Below are positions 19,800 through 29,100 of a stretch of 53,607 bases of DNA, piece by piece. Under the pieces are notes generated by a model that searched no databases, was not told where the DNA came from, and saw only the letters and a program-made list of their open reading frames with translations. Every line of letters starts with the position of its first letter. Position 1 is the stretch's first letter. Location of the stretch: positions 1 through 53,607 of the forward strand of contig JADCHE010000047.1 in the NCBI GenBank assembly GCA_020248665.1. Reading direction: 5' to 3'. The position numbers were made by a program, and so were the translations under genes. Source of the stretch: Burkholderiales bacterium (GTDB lineage: Bacteria > Pseudomonadota > Gammaproteobacteria > Burkholderiales > Burkholderiaceae_E).

Positions 19800-20999
19800 T
19801 CAGGCCTCCCGTGGCCCGTCGTCCGTCGCGCCGTCCTTCGGCCGCCGCGCCGAGCCCGCGACCATCTCGAACCTGAACAGCCGGCACTCGAGCGCGCCGT
19901 TGAAGAGCGGCGTGCGCTTCGACGGCTTGAGCCGCAGCCGCTGCGGCAGCGCGAGGTCGCTGCTGAACAGGCACGCCGTCCAGCCCGAGAAGCGCTGCTT
20001 GAGCAGCGTCGCGAAAGCCGGCCAGAACGCGTCGGCGTGCGCGAGCGACTGGCGTCCCTTGACGTCGAGGCGCTCGCCGTACGGCGGGTTCGCGAGCAGC
20101 AGCCCGGCCTCGGCCGGTGCGCGGTCGAGGTGCAGCGCGTCGAGCTGGCGCAGCGACACCCAGGCGGGGTCGGCGCCGCAGCGCGCGAGGTTCGAGCGGG
20201 CCGCGGCGAGCGCGGCCTCCGACACGTCCGAGCCGAAGATGGACGCGGAGGCGGGCGCGGGCCGCGGCGCGACGCGCCGCATCCGGTCCCACGCGTCGCG
20301 GTCGAAGCCGCGCATGCGCTCGAACGCGAACCGCCGCTGCGCGCCGGGCGGCATGCCGGCCGCGATCATCGCGGCCTCGACGACGATCGTGCCCGAGCCG
20401 CAGAACGGGTCGAGCAGTGGCGTGCCCGGGGTCCAGCCCGACAGCGCGAGCAGGCCCGCGGCGAGGTTCTCCTTCATCGGCGCGTCGACGCCTTCGCGTC
20501 GCCAGCCACGCTTGAACAGCGACTCCCCGGACCAGTCGAGATAGAGCGTGCACCGACCCGCCTCGAGGAACGCGAACACGCGGCGGTCGGGCCGCTGGCG
20601 GTCGATCGACGGACGCTCGCCGAAGCGCTCGCGAAGTCGGTCGACGAGGCCGTCCTTGATCCGCAGCGTCGCGAACTGCAGGCTCCTTACCGGCGCGCCG
20701 ATCGCGGTGGTGTCGATGCGCAGCGAGGCGAGCGGCTCGTGCCAGCGTTCCCACTCGGTGTCGCGCGCGATGCGGTAGAGGTCGTCCTCGGTGCGGTAGG
20801 GCGCATGTGCGACCTGCTGCAGCACGCGGCTCGCGATCCGCGAGTGCAGGTTCGCGGCGAAGCCGATCGTAGCGTCGCCCTCGAAGCGCACGCCGCCCGG
20901 CGGCGCCGCGACGACGTCCGCGCCGAGTGCCCGCAGCTCGTCGGCGAGCGCGGCCTCGAGGCCGCGCGGGCAGGGCGCGAAGAAGGCGGTCGCGGTCAA
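19800..20999 (-). CDS. rlmL: THUMP-domain RNA methyltransferase, RlmL-like (23S rRNA m2G)
   Basis: A 399-residue protein with an N-terminal ferredoxin-like/THUMP region (FFAPCPRGLEAALADELRAL to about residue 160) and a class I methyltransferase domain. That domain carries the SAM loop LLDPFCGSGTIVVEAAMIAAG, IFGSDVSEAALAAARSN, and the catalytic NPPYGERL. It corresponds to the N-terminal RlmL half of the E. coli fusion protein RlmKL, which makes m2G2445 in 23S rRNA; the RlmK half is absent, as is common outside enterobacteria. It converges with the small membrane protein gene. The next gene upstream on this strand is separated by about 40 bp. Confidence 0.87.
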   Translation of the reverse strand: MTATAFFAPCPRGLEAALADELRALGADVVAAPPGGVRFEGDATIGFAANLHSRIASRVLQQVAHAPYRTEDDLYRIARDTEWERWHEPLASLRIDTTAIGAPVRSLQFATLRIKDGLVDRLRERFGERPSIDRQRPDRRVFAFLEAGRCTLYLDWSGESLFKRGWRREGVDAPMKENLAAGLLALSGWTPGTPLLDPFCGSGTIVVEAAMIAAGMPPGAQRRFAFERMRGFDRDAWDRMRRVAPRPAPASASIFGSDVSEAALAAARSNLARCGADPAWVSLRQLDALHLDRAPAEAGLLLANPPYGERLDVKGRQSLAHADAFWPAFATLLKQRFSGWTACLFSSDLALPQRLRLKPSKRTPLFNGALECRLFRFEMVAGSARRPKDGATDDGPREA

Positions 21000-21042
21000 G
21001 GCGATGCGGGGCCTCGGGACGGCGGCGCGGGCTCGGCCGCGC

Positions 21043-21639
21043 TCAGCCCCGCGCGAGCGCGCTCTCGACGAACTCGAGCCGGTCCTGGCCCCAGAACGGT
21101 TCGTCGCCGACGACGTAGAACGGCGCGCCGAACACCTGCCGCTCGATCGCCTCGTCGGTGTACGCGTCGAACAGGCGCGCCGCCTCGTCGGCCTTCGCGG
21201 CGAGCGCGGCGGCGTCGAGCCCCTGCGCGGCGACGATCGCGGCGACGGTCGCGGCGTCCGACACGTCGCGCTCCTCGGCCCAGCACGCTCGCATCAGCGC
21301 GCCGGCGAAGGCCAGCGCCGCGTCGGTGCCGGCGGCGAGGTCGGCGGCGACGATCGCCTTCGCGGCGAGGTCGGCCGGCACCGGGAAGTGCTTCGGATGG
21401 ATGTTCAGCGGCACGCCGACATGGTCGCGCCAGCGTGCGAGCTCGTGCAGCCGGTAGGCCTGCCGCTGCGGCGCGCGCTTGGCGAGCGGCACGCCGCCGG
21501 AGACCGGGAACACACGTCCGAGGTCGCAGGGACGCAGCAGCACCTCGGCGCCGTGGCGCCGCGCCATGGCGACGAACCGATCGTGGCCGAGGTAGGTCCA
21601 CGGCGACACCGGGGTGAAGAAGTAACGGACGGTCTGCAT
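21043..21639 (-). CDS. 2-hydroxychromene-2-carboxylate isomerase family protein (DsbA-like fold)
   Basis: A 198-residue thioredoxin-fold protein of the kappa-class GST/HCCA isomerase group. The active-site region is FTPVSPWTYLGHDRF, with Ser in place of the DsbA CXXC. It also has LLRPCDLGRVFPVSGG, HPKHFPV, LMRACWAEERDVSD, and the cis-Pro region FGAPFYVVGDEPFWGQDRLE. Members use glutathione to isomerise chromene carboxylates in naphthalene degradation, but most chromosomal copies have unknown substrates. No aromatic degradation genes flank it, so a general glutathione-dependent role is as likely. It has the family's normal length. Confidence 0.85.
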   Translation of the reverse strand: MQTVRYFFTPVSPWTYLGHDRFVAMARRHGAEVLLRPCDLGRVFPVSGGVPLAKRAPQRQAYRLHELARWRDHVGVPLNIHPKHFPVPADLAAKAIVAADLAAGTDAALAFAGALMRACWAEERDVSDAATVAAIVAAQGLDAAALAAKADEAARLFDAYTDEAIERQVFGAPFYVVGDEPFWGQDRLEFVESALARG

Positions 21640-21703
21640 GGACGCTGTCTCCTCGCGCGGGCCCGGGGCCCGATGGGGTAGGTCCCGCCTCGCCGGGGCG
21701 GGC

Positions 21704-22120
21704 TCAGAAGGGCTTGACGACCACGAGGATCACCACCGCCACCAGCAGCAGCACCGGCGCCTCGTTGAACCAGCGGTACCAGACGTGCGAGCGCGCGTTC
21801 TCGCCGCGCTCGAAGCGCTTCACCATCGCGCCGCAGACGTGGTGGTAGCCGACCAGCACGACCACGAGCGCGAGCTTCGCGTGCATCCATCCACCGCCGA
21901 AGCCCCAGCCGAGCCACAGCCAGATCCCGAAGGCGAGCGCCAGCACCATCAGCGGGCCCATGAAGCGATACAGCTTGCGCGCCATCAGCAGCAGCCGCGC
22001 GCGCTCGGCATCGGAGCCTGCGGGGACCATCGCGAGATTCACCAGGATCCGAGGCAGGTAGAACAGGCCGGCGAACCAGCTGGTGACGAAGACGATGTGC
22101 AGCGACTTGACCCAGAGCAT
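21704..22120 (-). CDS. CopD/HemJ-family membrane protein
   Basis: A 138-residue protein with four hydrophobic helices. MLWVKSLHIVFVTSWFAGLFYLPRI at the start and MHAKLALVVVLVGYHHVCG in the middle match the UPF0093/HemJ family, which includes an oxygen-dependent protoporphyrinogen oxidase; databases often call close relatives CopD family. The histidine of SLHIVF and the HAKL lysine are the residues thought to bind heme or substrate. Which name applies is not decided by the sequence alone. There is no ribosome-binding site; instead a TACAAT box ends 6 nt before the ATG, so the mRNA may be leaderless. It is divergent from the DUF1993 gene. Confidence 0.82.
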   Translation of the reverse strand: MLWVKSLHIVFVTSWFAGLFYLPRILVNLAMVPAGSDAERARLLLMARKLYRFMGPLMVLALAFGIWLWLGWGFGGGWMHAKLALVVVLVGYHHVCGAMVKRFERGENARSHVWYRWFNEAPVLLLVAVVILVVVKPF

Positions 22121-22126
22121 CGGTCG

Positions 22127-22132
22127 ATTGTA
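22127..22132 (-). promoter_or_regulatory. -10 box of the HemJ-like gene, placed for a leaderless mRNA
   Basis: The minus strand reads TACAAT followed by CGACCG and then the ATG. A start point 6-7 nt after the box would fall on the start codon. No clear -35 is seen. Confidence 0.45.
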
Positions 22133-22183
22133 CCGGCTCGCCCGGCCCGACCGGCGGGTCGGGGCCGTCCGCCGTGCCGGCGA

Positions 22184-22189
22184 TAGAAT
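22184..22189 (+). promoter_or_regulatory. candidate -10 box for the DUF1993 gene
   Basis: TAGAAT inside GCGATAGAATCGCC, 33 bp before the ATG. The same GATAGAATC string precedes serC at 38187, suggesting a genome-typical -10. The -35 is not evident. Confidence 0.45.
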
Positions 22190-22222
22190 CGCCGACTCGC
22201 GCAACCTTCCACGGACGAGACG

Positions 22223-22738
22223 ATGGCTCCCTCCCTGCAAGACACCGCGGTGCCGGTGTTCGATTCGATGCTGAAGAACCTGTCGGCGCTGCTCGACAAG
22301 GCCGTCGTGCACGCGCAGGCGAAGGGCTACGAGCCGTCCGTGCTGCTGCAGTCGCGGCTCGCGCCCGACATGTTCCCCCTGACGCGCCAGGTCCAGATCG
22401 CGACCGACGCCGCGAAGTTCGGCGTCGCGCGGCTCACCGGCGTCGAGCCGCCCAAGTTCGCCGACGACGAGGCGACGTTCGAGCAGCTGAAGGCGCGCAT
22501 CGAGAAGACCCGCGCGTTCGTGGCCGGCGTGCCACGCGACGCGTTCGAGGGCGCCGAGGCCCGTCGCGTCGAGGTGCCGACCCGCACTGCGACCTATGCG
22601 TTCGACGGCCGAACCTTCCTGCTGCACTGGGCGATGCCCAACTTCTACTTCCACGTGGTGACCGCGTACGACATCCTGCGCCACAACGGCGTGGAGGTCG
22701 GCAAGCGCGACTACCTCGGCCCGGTGCCGACGCTCTGA
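22223..22738 (+). CDS. DUF1993 domain-containing protein
   Basis: A 171-residue soluble protein of a DinB-like four-helix family. The conserved stretches are MLKNLSALLDKAVVHA, LLQSRLAPDMFPLTRQVQIATDAAK, FADDEATFEQLKARIEKT, and FLLHWAMPNFYFHVVTAYDILRHNGVEVGKRDY. The histidines in the last segment are typical. The function is unknown; related DinB-like folds can be metal dependent. Its promoter region is shared with the divergent HemJ-like gene. It converges with proA across a strong hairpin. Confidence 0.9.
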   Translation: MAPSLQDTAVPVFDSMLKNLSALLDKAVVHAQAKGYEPSVLLQSRLAPDMFPLTRQVQIATDAAKFGVARLTGVEPPKFADDEATFEQLKARIEKTRAFVAGVPRDAFEGAEARRVEVPTRTATYAFDGRTFLLHWAMPNFYFHVVTAYDILRHNGVEVGKRDYLGPVPTL

Positions 22739-22745
22739 AGCTGCC

Positions 22746-22770
22746 GCGCGGGCCGTCTCGCGGCCCGCGC
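22746..22770. terminator. bidirectional hairpin between DUF1993 gene and proA
   Basis: A perfect 10-bp GC stem (22746-22755 with 22761-22770) and a 5-nt loop lie 7 bp after the DUF1993 stop and 8 bp after the convergent proA stop. No T tract flanks it on either side. Confidence 0.55.
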
Positions 22771-22778
22771 CGCCCGGG

Positions 22779-24056
22779 TCAGCCGCGGACCTGGCCCGAG
22801 CCGAACACCACCCACTTCAGCGAGGTCAGCCCCTCGAGCCCGACCGGTCCGCGCGCGTGCAGCTTGTCGGTCGAGATGCCGATCTCGGCCCCCAGCCCGT
22901 ACTCGAAGCCGTCGGCGAAACGTGTGGAGGCGTTGATCATCACGCTCGAGGAGTCGACCTCGCGCACGAAGCGCATCGCGTGCGAGTGGTCCTCGGTGAC
23001 GATCGCGTCGGTGTGCCGCGAGCCCCAGCGCTCGATATGGTCGATCGCCGCATCGAGGCCGTCGACGACGCGGATGGACAGGATCGGCGCGAGGTACTCG
23101 GTCGCCCAGTCGGCCTCGGTCGCCGGCACGCACGACAGGCCGGCCTTCGACAGGATCTCGCGGGTCGCGTCGCAGCCGCGCAGCTCGACGCCCTTGGCCG
23201 CGTAGATCGCGCCCAGCGGCGGCAGCAGCCGCAGCGCGATCTCGCGGTCGACCAATAGCGTCTCCATCGTGTTGCACGGCGAGTAGCGCTGGGTCTTCGC
23301 GTTGTCGCAGATCCGGATCGCGCGGTCGAGGTCGGCCCGCGCGTCGACGTACACGTGGCAGATGCCGTCGAGGTGCTTGATCACCGGCACGCGCGCCTCG
23401 GCCGAGATCCGCTCGATCAGCGACTTGCCGCCGCGGGGCACGATCACGTCGACCCACTCGGGGCTCGAGACCAGCGCTCCGACCGCGGCGCGGTCGGTGG
23501 TGTCGATCAGCTGCACCGCGTCGGCGGGCAGGCCGGCGGCCTCGAGCCCCTCGCGGACCAGCGCGGCGAGCGCGCGGTTGCTGTGGATCGCCTCGGAGCC
23601 GCCGCGCAGGATCGTCGCGTTGCCGGACTTCACGCACAGCCCGGCTGCGTCGATCGTCACGTTCGGCCGCGACTCGTAGACGATGCCGATCACGCCGAGC
23701 GGCACGCGCATCTTCCCGACCTGGATGCCCGACGGCCGGAAGCGCATGTCGGAGATCTCGCCGACCGGATCGGGCAGCGCCGCGATCTGCTCGAGGCCGA
23801 CCGCCATCGACTCGATCACCTTCGGGGTCAGCGCGAGCCGGTCGACGAACGCTGCGTCGTGGCCGGTGGCGCGCGCGGCCTCGAGGTCCTTCGCGTTCAC
23901 GGCGGCGAGCGACGCGGCCTCGCGGCGGATCGCGGCGGCGGCGGCGAGCAGCGCCGCGTCCCTCGCGGCGGTTGAGGCGCGGGCGGTCGCGCGCGACGCG
24001 GCGCGCGCGCGGCGGCCGACCTCGGCGACGTAGACCGGGATGTCGATCGGATTCAT
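22779..24056 (-). CDS. proA: glutamate-5-semialdehyde dehydrogenase (gamma-glutamyl phosphate reductase)
   Basis: A 425-residue NADPH enzyme of proline synthesis that reduces glutamyl-5-phosphate. It has the aldehyde dehydrogenase-like fold, with [29 protein letters not shown], the nucleotide region [10 protein letters not shown], and the catalytic cysteine in [43 protein letters not shown] and GPVGLEGL complete the signature. The start at 24056 has AAGGAG 8 nt upstream; the longer frame would overlap holA. It is the last gene of leuS-lptE-holA-proA, 32 bp after holA. Confidence 0.95.
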   Translation of the reverse strand: MNPIDIPVYVAEVGRRARAASRATARASTAARDAALLAAAAAIRREAASLAAVNAKDLEAARATGHDAAFVDRLALTPKVIESMAVGLEQIAALPDPVGEISDMRFRPSGIQVGKMRVPLGVIGIVYESRPNVTIDAAGLCVKSGNATILRGGSEAIHSNRALAALVREGLEAAGLPADAVQLIDTTDRAAVGALVSSPEWVDVIVPRGGKSLIERISAEARVPVIKHLDGICHVYVDARADLDRAIRICDNAKTQRYSPCNTMETLLVDREIALRLLPPLGAIYAAKGVELRGCDATREILSKAGLSCVPATEADWATEYLAPILSIRVVDGLDAAIDHIERWGSRHTDAIVTEDHSHAMRFVREVDSSSVMINASTRFADGFEYGLGAEIGISTDKLHARGPVGLEGLTSLKWVVFGSGQVRG

Positions 24057-24088
24057 CGTCGGAGCTCCTTGGGGGCGCGGGGCGGCGC

Positions 24089-25138
24089 TCAGCCGCCGGC
24101 CGCCTCGGCCTCGAGTGCCAGCGACGGCGTGCCGGCCAGCCCGAGCACCACGGCCTCGAGCGACAGCCACTCGTCGCCGTCCGCCACGCCCTTGGCGATT
24201 CTATCGGTGCGGGCGCAGGCCCGCAGCAGGCGCCTCAGCGTCCGCGCGTCGAGCCGGCGCAGCGCCGCGGCGTAGGTGCGTTCACGCTCGCCCCAGACCC
24301 GCGCCTCGCGCAGCGCCTGGCCGACCGGCCGGCCGGCGTCGCGCGCGCCGGCGGCGCGGGCGAGCGTGCGCACCGCCTCGGCGAGCGCCCACAGCACGAC
24401 CGGCACCGCGGTACCCTCGGCGCGCAGGCCGGCGAGGCAGCGCAGCGCGCGCGGCGGGTCGCCGGCGACCGCGGCGTCGACCAGGTCGAACGCGTCCCAT
24501 CGCGCGACGTCGAGCACCGCCGCGCGGACCGCGTCGGCATCGAGCGCGCCCCGCGGGAACAGCAGCGCGAGCTTGTCGACCTCCTGGCGCGCCGCGAGCA
24601 GGTTGCCTTCGACGCGCTCGGCGATCAGCCTCAGCGTCGCCGCATCGGCACGGCGGCCGTCGCGCGCGAGCCGCTCGCCGATCCAGCCCGCAAGCCGCTC
24701 GCGATCGACGACCGGGATCGCGACGTACCAGCCCAGGCGCACGAGCCGCCCGAACCATGCGGAGTCCGCGGTCGCCTTGTCGAGCCTGGGGCTCGTCGCG
24801 AGCAGCCGCACGTCCTCGGGCAGCGCCTCGGCCGCCTCGGCGAGCGCCTCGCCGATCTCCTTGCCGGGCTTGCCGGCGAAGCGCACCTCGAGCAGGCGCC
24901 GGCTCGAGAACAGCGAGAGCGCGCCGGCCTGCGCCGCGAGCGCGTCGACCCGGAAGCTGCGGTCCACGTGGAACACCTGCCGCTCGTCGAAGCCCGCGGC
25001 GCGCGCCGCCGCGCGCACGCGGTCCGCCGCCTCGAGCATCAGCAGCGGCTCGTCGCTCGCGATCCAGGTGACAGGCGGCGGCACGCCGCCCGTCTTCGCG
25101 AGCGCCGCGTCGAGCTGCGCGTCGCGCAGCGCGGTCAC
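24089..25138 (-). CDS. holA: DNA polymerase III subunit delta
   Basis: A 349-residue clamp-loader subunit that opens the beta sliding clamp. It shows the HolA pattern: [19 protein letters not shown] at the start, [76 protein letters not shown] and the C-terminal collar [12 protein letters not shown]. Delta has a degenerate AAA+ site, so the lack of a Walker A is expected. The start codon is GTG, with GAGG 8 nt upstream. It lies 24 bp after lptE in the conserved leuS-lptE-holA order. Confidence 0.92.
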   Translation of the reverse strand: MTALRDAQLDAALAKTGGVPPPVTWIASDEPLLMLEAADRVRAAARAAGFDERQVFHVDRSFRVDALAAQAGALSLFSSRRLLEVRFAGKPGKEIGEALAEAAEALPEDVRLLATSPRLDKATADSAWFGRLVRLGWYVAIPVVDRERLAGWIGERLARDGRRADAATLRLIAERVEGNLLAARQEVDKLALLFPRGALDADAVRAAVLDVARWDAFDLVDAAVAGDPPRALRCLAGLRAEGTAVPVVLWALAEAVRTLARAAGARDAGRPVGQALREARVWGERERTYAAALRRLDARTLRRLLRACARTDRIAKGVADGDEWLSLEAVVLGLAGTPSLALEAEAAGG

Positions 25139-25162
25139 GGGCGCGGCCTCACGCGAGCGGCC

Positions 25163-25675
25163 TCATGGCGCGACCTTCACCGTCGAGAGCCGCCGAAGGA
25201 TCTGCGCGACGGCGTCGAGCCGCATGTCTCGATAGAGCAGCCCGACCTCGTCGGCGTTCAGGATCCCCTGGACGTCGAGGACGGTGATCTGCCGCCGCAG
25301 CAGCATCTCGTTCGGCGCGATCAGCTCCCCCTCGCTGGCGTCCTTGACGGCCCAGCGCAGCCGGTAGCGCAGCTGGTATTCGCGCGGTCGGCCGCTGATC
25401 GACAGCGCGGTGATCTCCTGCTCGAGCGCCTCGGACAGCATGTCCAAGCGCACCTGCGCGTCCTCGCGACGGTCGACCACGGTGGCGCCGTTGATCCGCA
25501 CCGAGCGCCGCAGCTCGCCGCCGAGCTGCGAGCTCTGCGGCAGCGAGGTGTAGAAGGTCCTGAACGGCAGCTCGGTCGCGCCGCGCAGCTTGAAGCCGCA
25601 GCCCGCGAGCAGCAGCGCCGGTGCCGCCGCGAGCGCGAGGCGGCGGCCGCCGCGAAGCGCGGGCGCTCGCCGCAT
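25163..25675 (-). CDS. lptE: LPS-assembly lipoprotein LptE
   Basis: A 170-residue outer-membrane lipoprotein that plugs LptD during LPS export. The basic start and hydrophobic core lead to the lipobox LLAGC (Cys26), after which GFKLRGATELPF is typical of LptE. QVRLDMLSEALEQEITALSISGRPREYQLRYRLRWAV and ITVLDVQGILNADEVGLLYRDMR form the small alpha/beta fold. The start shares TGATG with the leuS stop, so it is coupled to leuS. Confidence 0.93.
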   Translation of the reverse strand: MRRAPALRGGRRLALAAAPALLLAGCGFKLRGATELPFRTFYTSLPQSSQLGGELRRSVRINGATVVDRREDAQVRLDMLSEALEQEITALSISGRPREYQLRYRLRWAVKDASEGELIAPNEMLLRRQITVLDVQGILNADEVGLLYRDMRLDAVAQILRRLSTVKVAP

Positions 25676-28377
25676 CAGACCACCACGTTCACCAGGCGGC
25701 CCGGCACGACGACGATCTTCTTCGGCGCGCGGCCCTCGGCATGGCGGGCCACCGCCTCGGAGGCGACCGCCGCCGCCTCGATCGCCGCGCGGTCGGCGCT
25801 CGCCGGAACGCGCAGCGCCCCGCGGACCCTGCCGTTGACCTGCAGCACCAGCTCGAGCTCGTCCTGCAGCAGCGCCGCCTCGTCGACCGTTGGCCAGGGC
25901 GCGTCGAGCAGGTCGCCGTGCGCGTCGGCGAAGCCGAGCGCGGTCCACAGCCCGTGGCCGAGGTGGGGCACCACCGGGTAGAGCACGCGCAGCAGGATCG
26001 ACAGCGTCTCGCGCAGCGCGGCGGCGTCGGCCGTCGTCGCCCCGAGCTTCGCGCCCTCGAGCGCGTTCAGCATCTTCATCGTCGCCGAGACGACGGTGTT
26101 GTATTGCTTGCGCTCGTAGTCGTAGCTCGCCTGCTTCAGTACCGTGTGGATCTCGCGGCGCAGCGCCTTCGCTGCCGCGGACATCGCGCCCGCGTGCTCC
26201 GCCGGCGACGTGCTCGCCGCCCGCGCGACCGCGTCGCGCGACGCGTGACCGAACGCCCAGACGCGCCGCAGGAAGCGGCTCGCGCCCTCGACGCCGGAGT
26301 CGGACCACTCGAGCGTCTGCTCGGGCGGGCTCGCGAACATGACGAAGAGCCGCGCGGTGTCGGCGCCGTACCTGTCGATCAGCGCCTGCGGGTCCACGCC
26401 GTTGTTCTTCGACTTCGACATCGTGCCGACGCCCTCGTACTCGACGCGCGAGCCGTCGGACTTCAGCACCGCGTGCGTGACGCGGCCGTCCGGGCCGTGC
26501 ACGTCGGTGACATCGTCGGGCCAGAAGTACTCGATGCCGCCGCGGGCGTTCCTGCGCGAGTAGATGTGGTTCAGCACCATGCCCTGGCAGAGCAGGCGCG
26601 TGAACGGCTCGTCGAAGGTGACGAGGCCGCGCTTCGGGTCCGACGGCACGTGGCCGGTGACGTCGCGCATCACCTTGGTCCAGAAGCGCGCGTACAGCAG
26701 GTGCAGCACCGCGTGCTCGATGCCGCCGATGTACTGGTCCATCGGCATCCAGTAGTCGGCGCGCGCGTCGACCATCGCCGTCGCGTTGTCCGGCGAGCAG
26801 TAGCGCATGTAGTACCAGGCCGAGTCGACGAAGGTGTCCATCGTATCGGTCTCGCGCCTCGCCGGCTTGCCGCAGCTCGGGCACGCGCACTTGAGGAACC
26901 GCTCGTCCTTCGCCAGCGGATTGCCGCTGCCGTCCGGCACCAGGTCCTCGGGCAGCACCACCGGCAGCTGGTCGTCGGGCACCGGCACCGGGCCGCAGTC
27001 CGCGCAGTGGATGATCGGGATCGGGGTGCCCCAGTAGCGCTGGCGCGAGATGCCCCAGTCGCGCAGGCGGTACTGGACCTTCCGGTCGCCGAGGCCCTTG
27101 GCGGCGAGGTCGGCTGCGACCGCCTCGACCGCGGCCTCGTAGGCGAGCCCGTCGTACGTCCCGCTGTTCGTGCAGGCGACGTTCGACTTGTCCTCGTACC
27201 AGGCCTGCCAGCGCTGGTCGGTGAACGCCTCCTCGCCGTCGCGCGCACCGCCGGTGCGCGCGATCACCTGCCGGATCGGCAGCCCGTACTTGCGCGCGAA
27301 CGCGAAGTCGCGCTCGTCGTGCGCCGGTACGCCCATCACCGCGCCGTCGCCGTAGCTCATCAGCACGTAGTTGCCGACCCAGACCTCGACCTTGGCGCCG
27401 GTCAGCGGGTGCTCGACGAAGAGGCCGGTCGCGACGCCCTTCTTCTCCATGGTCGCGAGATCGGCCTCCATCACCGAGCCGCGCCTGGCCTCGGCGACGA
27501 AGTCCGCGACCTTCGCGTCGAGCGCAGCGGCGACCGTCGCGAGCGGATGCTCGGGCGCGACCGCGACGAAGGTGACGCCCATGATCGTGTCGGCGCGCGT
27601 CGTGAAGACGTGCAGCCTGCCGTCGTCCACCAGCGCGCCGTCGACGCCGCGGATCTCGTGCGGGAACGCGAAGCGCACGCCGATCGAACGGCCGATCCAG
27701 TTCGCCTGCATGATCCGCACGCGCTCGGGCCAGCCGTCGAGGCGGTGCTCGACCTGCTCGAGGAGTTCGGCCGCGTAGTCGGTGATCTTCAGGTAGTACC
27801 CGGGGATCTCGCGCTTCTCGACCACCGCGCCGGTGCGCCAGCCGCGCCCGTCGATCACCTGCTCGTTGGCGAGCACGGTCTGGTCGACCGGGTCCCAGTT
27901 GACGACCTGCGTCTTGCGGTATGCGATGCCGCGCTCGAGCATCCGCAGGAACAGCCACTGGTTCCAGCGGTAGTAGGCCGGGTCGCAGGCGGCGATCTCG
28001 CGCGACCAGTCGATCGCGAGCCCCATCGCCTGCATCTGGCGCTTCATGTAGGCGATGTTCTCGTACGTCCACCTCGCCGGTGCGACGCCGTTCTTCATCG
28101 CCGCGTTCTCGGCGGGCAGCCCGAACGCGTCCCAGCCCATCGGCATCAGCACGTTCCAGCCGTTCATCCGCAGGTGCCGGTACTGCACGTCGTTGATCGT
28201 GTAGTTCCGCACGTGGCCCATGTGCAGCTTGCCCGACGGGTAGGGCAGCATCGAGCACGCGTAGTACTTGCCCTTCGGGAAGCGCGGGTCGTGCTCGACG
28301 GCGCGGTAGGCGTCGATCGCGTTCCAGTGCTGCTGGGCGGCGGATTCGACTTCGGCGGGGGCGTAGCGTTCTTGCAT
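25675..28377 (-). CDS. leuS: leucine--tRNA ligase
   Basis: A 900-residue class Ia synthetase. HMGH in [16 protein letters not shown] is at 52-55, and the KMSKS loop appears as [12 protein letters not shown]. The CP1 editing domain that hydrolyses mischarged tRNA includes [13 protein letters not shown], with the conserved aspartate. A zinc-ribbon-like insert has CGPVPV and [12 protein letters not shown], followed by [16 protein letters not shown]. The length and domain order match bacterial LeuRS. It is the first gene of leuS-lptE-holA-proA and has a TATACT -10 box about 40 bp upstream. Confidence 0.97.
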   Translation of the reverse strand: MQERYAPAEVESAAQQHWNAIDAYRAVEHDPRFPKGKYYACSMLPYPSGKLHMGHVRNYTINDVQYRHLRMNGWNVLMPMGWDAFGLPAENAAMKNGVAPARWTYENIAYMKRQMQAMGLAIDWSREIAACDPAYYRWNQWLFLRMLERGIAYRKTQVVNWDPVDQTVLANEQVIDGRGWRTGAVVEKREIPGYYLKITDYAAELLEQVEHRLDGWPERVRIMQANWIGRSIGVRFAFPHEIRGVDGALVDDGRLHVFTTRADTIMGVTFVAVAPEHPLATVAAALDAKVADFVAEARRGSVMEADLATMEKKGVATGLFVEHPLTGAKVEVWVGNYVLMSYGDGAVMGVPAHDERDFAFARKYGLPIRQVIARTGGARDGEEAFTDQRWQAWYEDKSNVACTNSGTYDGLAYEAAVEAVAADLAAKGLGDRKVQYRLRDWGISRQRYWGTPIPIIHCADCGPVPVPDDQLPVVLPEDLVPDGSGNPLAKDERFLKCACPSCGKPARRETDTMDTFVDSAWYYMRYCSPDNATAMVDARADYWMPMDQYIGGIEHAVLHLLYARFWTKVMRDVTGHVPSDPKRGLVTFDEPFTRLLCQGMVLNHIYSRRNARGGIEYFWPDDVTDVHGPDGRVTHAVLKSDGSRVEYEGVGTMSKSKNNGVDPQALIDRYGADTARLFVMFASPPEQTLEWSDSGVEGASRFLRRVWAFGHASRDAVARAASTSPAEHAGAMSAAAKALRREIHTVLKQASYDYERKQYNTVVSATMKMLNALEGAKLGATTADAAALRETLSILLRVLYPVVPHLGHGLWTALGFADAHGDLLDAPWPTVDEAALLQDELELVLQVNGRVRGALRVPASADRAAIEAAAVASEAVARHAEGRAPKKIVVVPGRLVNVVV

Positions 28378-28416
28378 GCGGAGCGATGCCGGGGCGGCTC
28401 GACGGGAAAACCCTCG

Positions 28417-28422
28417 AGTATA
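28417..28422 (-). promoter_or_regulatory. candidate -10 box for leuS operon
   Basis: The minus strand reads TATACT, five of six matches, about 40 bp before the leuS ATG. No good -35 is visible. The rest of 28378-28525 shows no gene. Confidence 0.45.
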
Positions 28423-28525
28423 CGGGCTGCCGCGGCCCGAAGGCTGGAGAATCAGGGACTTACGGAGGTCGCGCGGCGGGTGAGCGCCGCAGCGTGCAGC
28501 GGGGCGACCCGGCGCCCCGGACCCC

Positions 28526-29100
28526 TCAGGGCGCTGCGGGCGCGTGCGCGAGGCAGTGCGCGAGGTCGTCGAGGTCCTGCGAAGACAGCCCGGCGACCGC
28601 CTCGGACATCGGCCCGGTGTAGCCGACGCGCTGGCCGCCGCGCAAGCCCTTCAGCGTCAGCTGCAGGCAGTCCGCGCGCTGGTGCGCGACCCGCGGCACC
28701 TGCCGCTGCCCGGCGAGGTCGCGGCCGTGGCAGCCGAGGCAGTGCTTCGCCCCGGCGAGCGCGCGGCCATGCCTCGTCCGCTCGGGGTCCGGCGTCGCGT
28801 CCGGCCGTGCCGGCGGCGGCGGCGTCGCGACGAAGTCGGACCAGCCGCGCAGCGCGGTGGTGTCCATCTCCTTCGCGACCGCGGTCATCGCCGGCGCCTG
28901 CGGATGGTCGGTGCGTCGGCCGTCGCGGAACAGGAGCAGCTGCGTCGCGACGTAGAACGACGGCTGCCCGCCGATCGACGGCACCCGCGGCAGCGTGCTC
29001 TGTCCCCGCTCGCCGTGGCAGGCGGCGCAGACCGCCTGCCAGCGCTGCGCATAGTCGGTCGTGGTCGGCGCGGCCTGCGCGGGCCGAGCGGCGCCGAGTG
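28526..29100 (-). pseudogene. diheme cytochrome c, N-terminally truncated
   Basis: The frame encodes two c-type heme sites, CAACHGERGQS and CLGCHGRDLAG, with a PSIGGQPSFYVATQLLLFRDG segment and a C-terminal [15 protein letters not shown], the usual plan of soluble diheme cytochromes of the c4/c553 group. No usable start or complete signal peptide precedes it. Only the last few residues of what looks like a signal peptide cleavage region (ARPAQA-AP) remain, and they lie on top of the end of the upstream sugar dehydrogenase in another frame. It is therefore probably not exported or hemylated as a separate protein. A deletion with frameshift, or an assembly error, would explain it. Confidence 0.7.
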
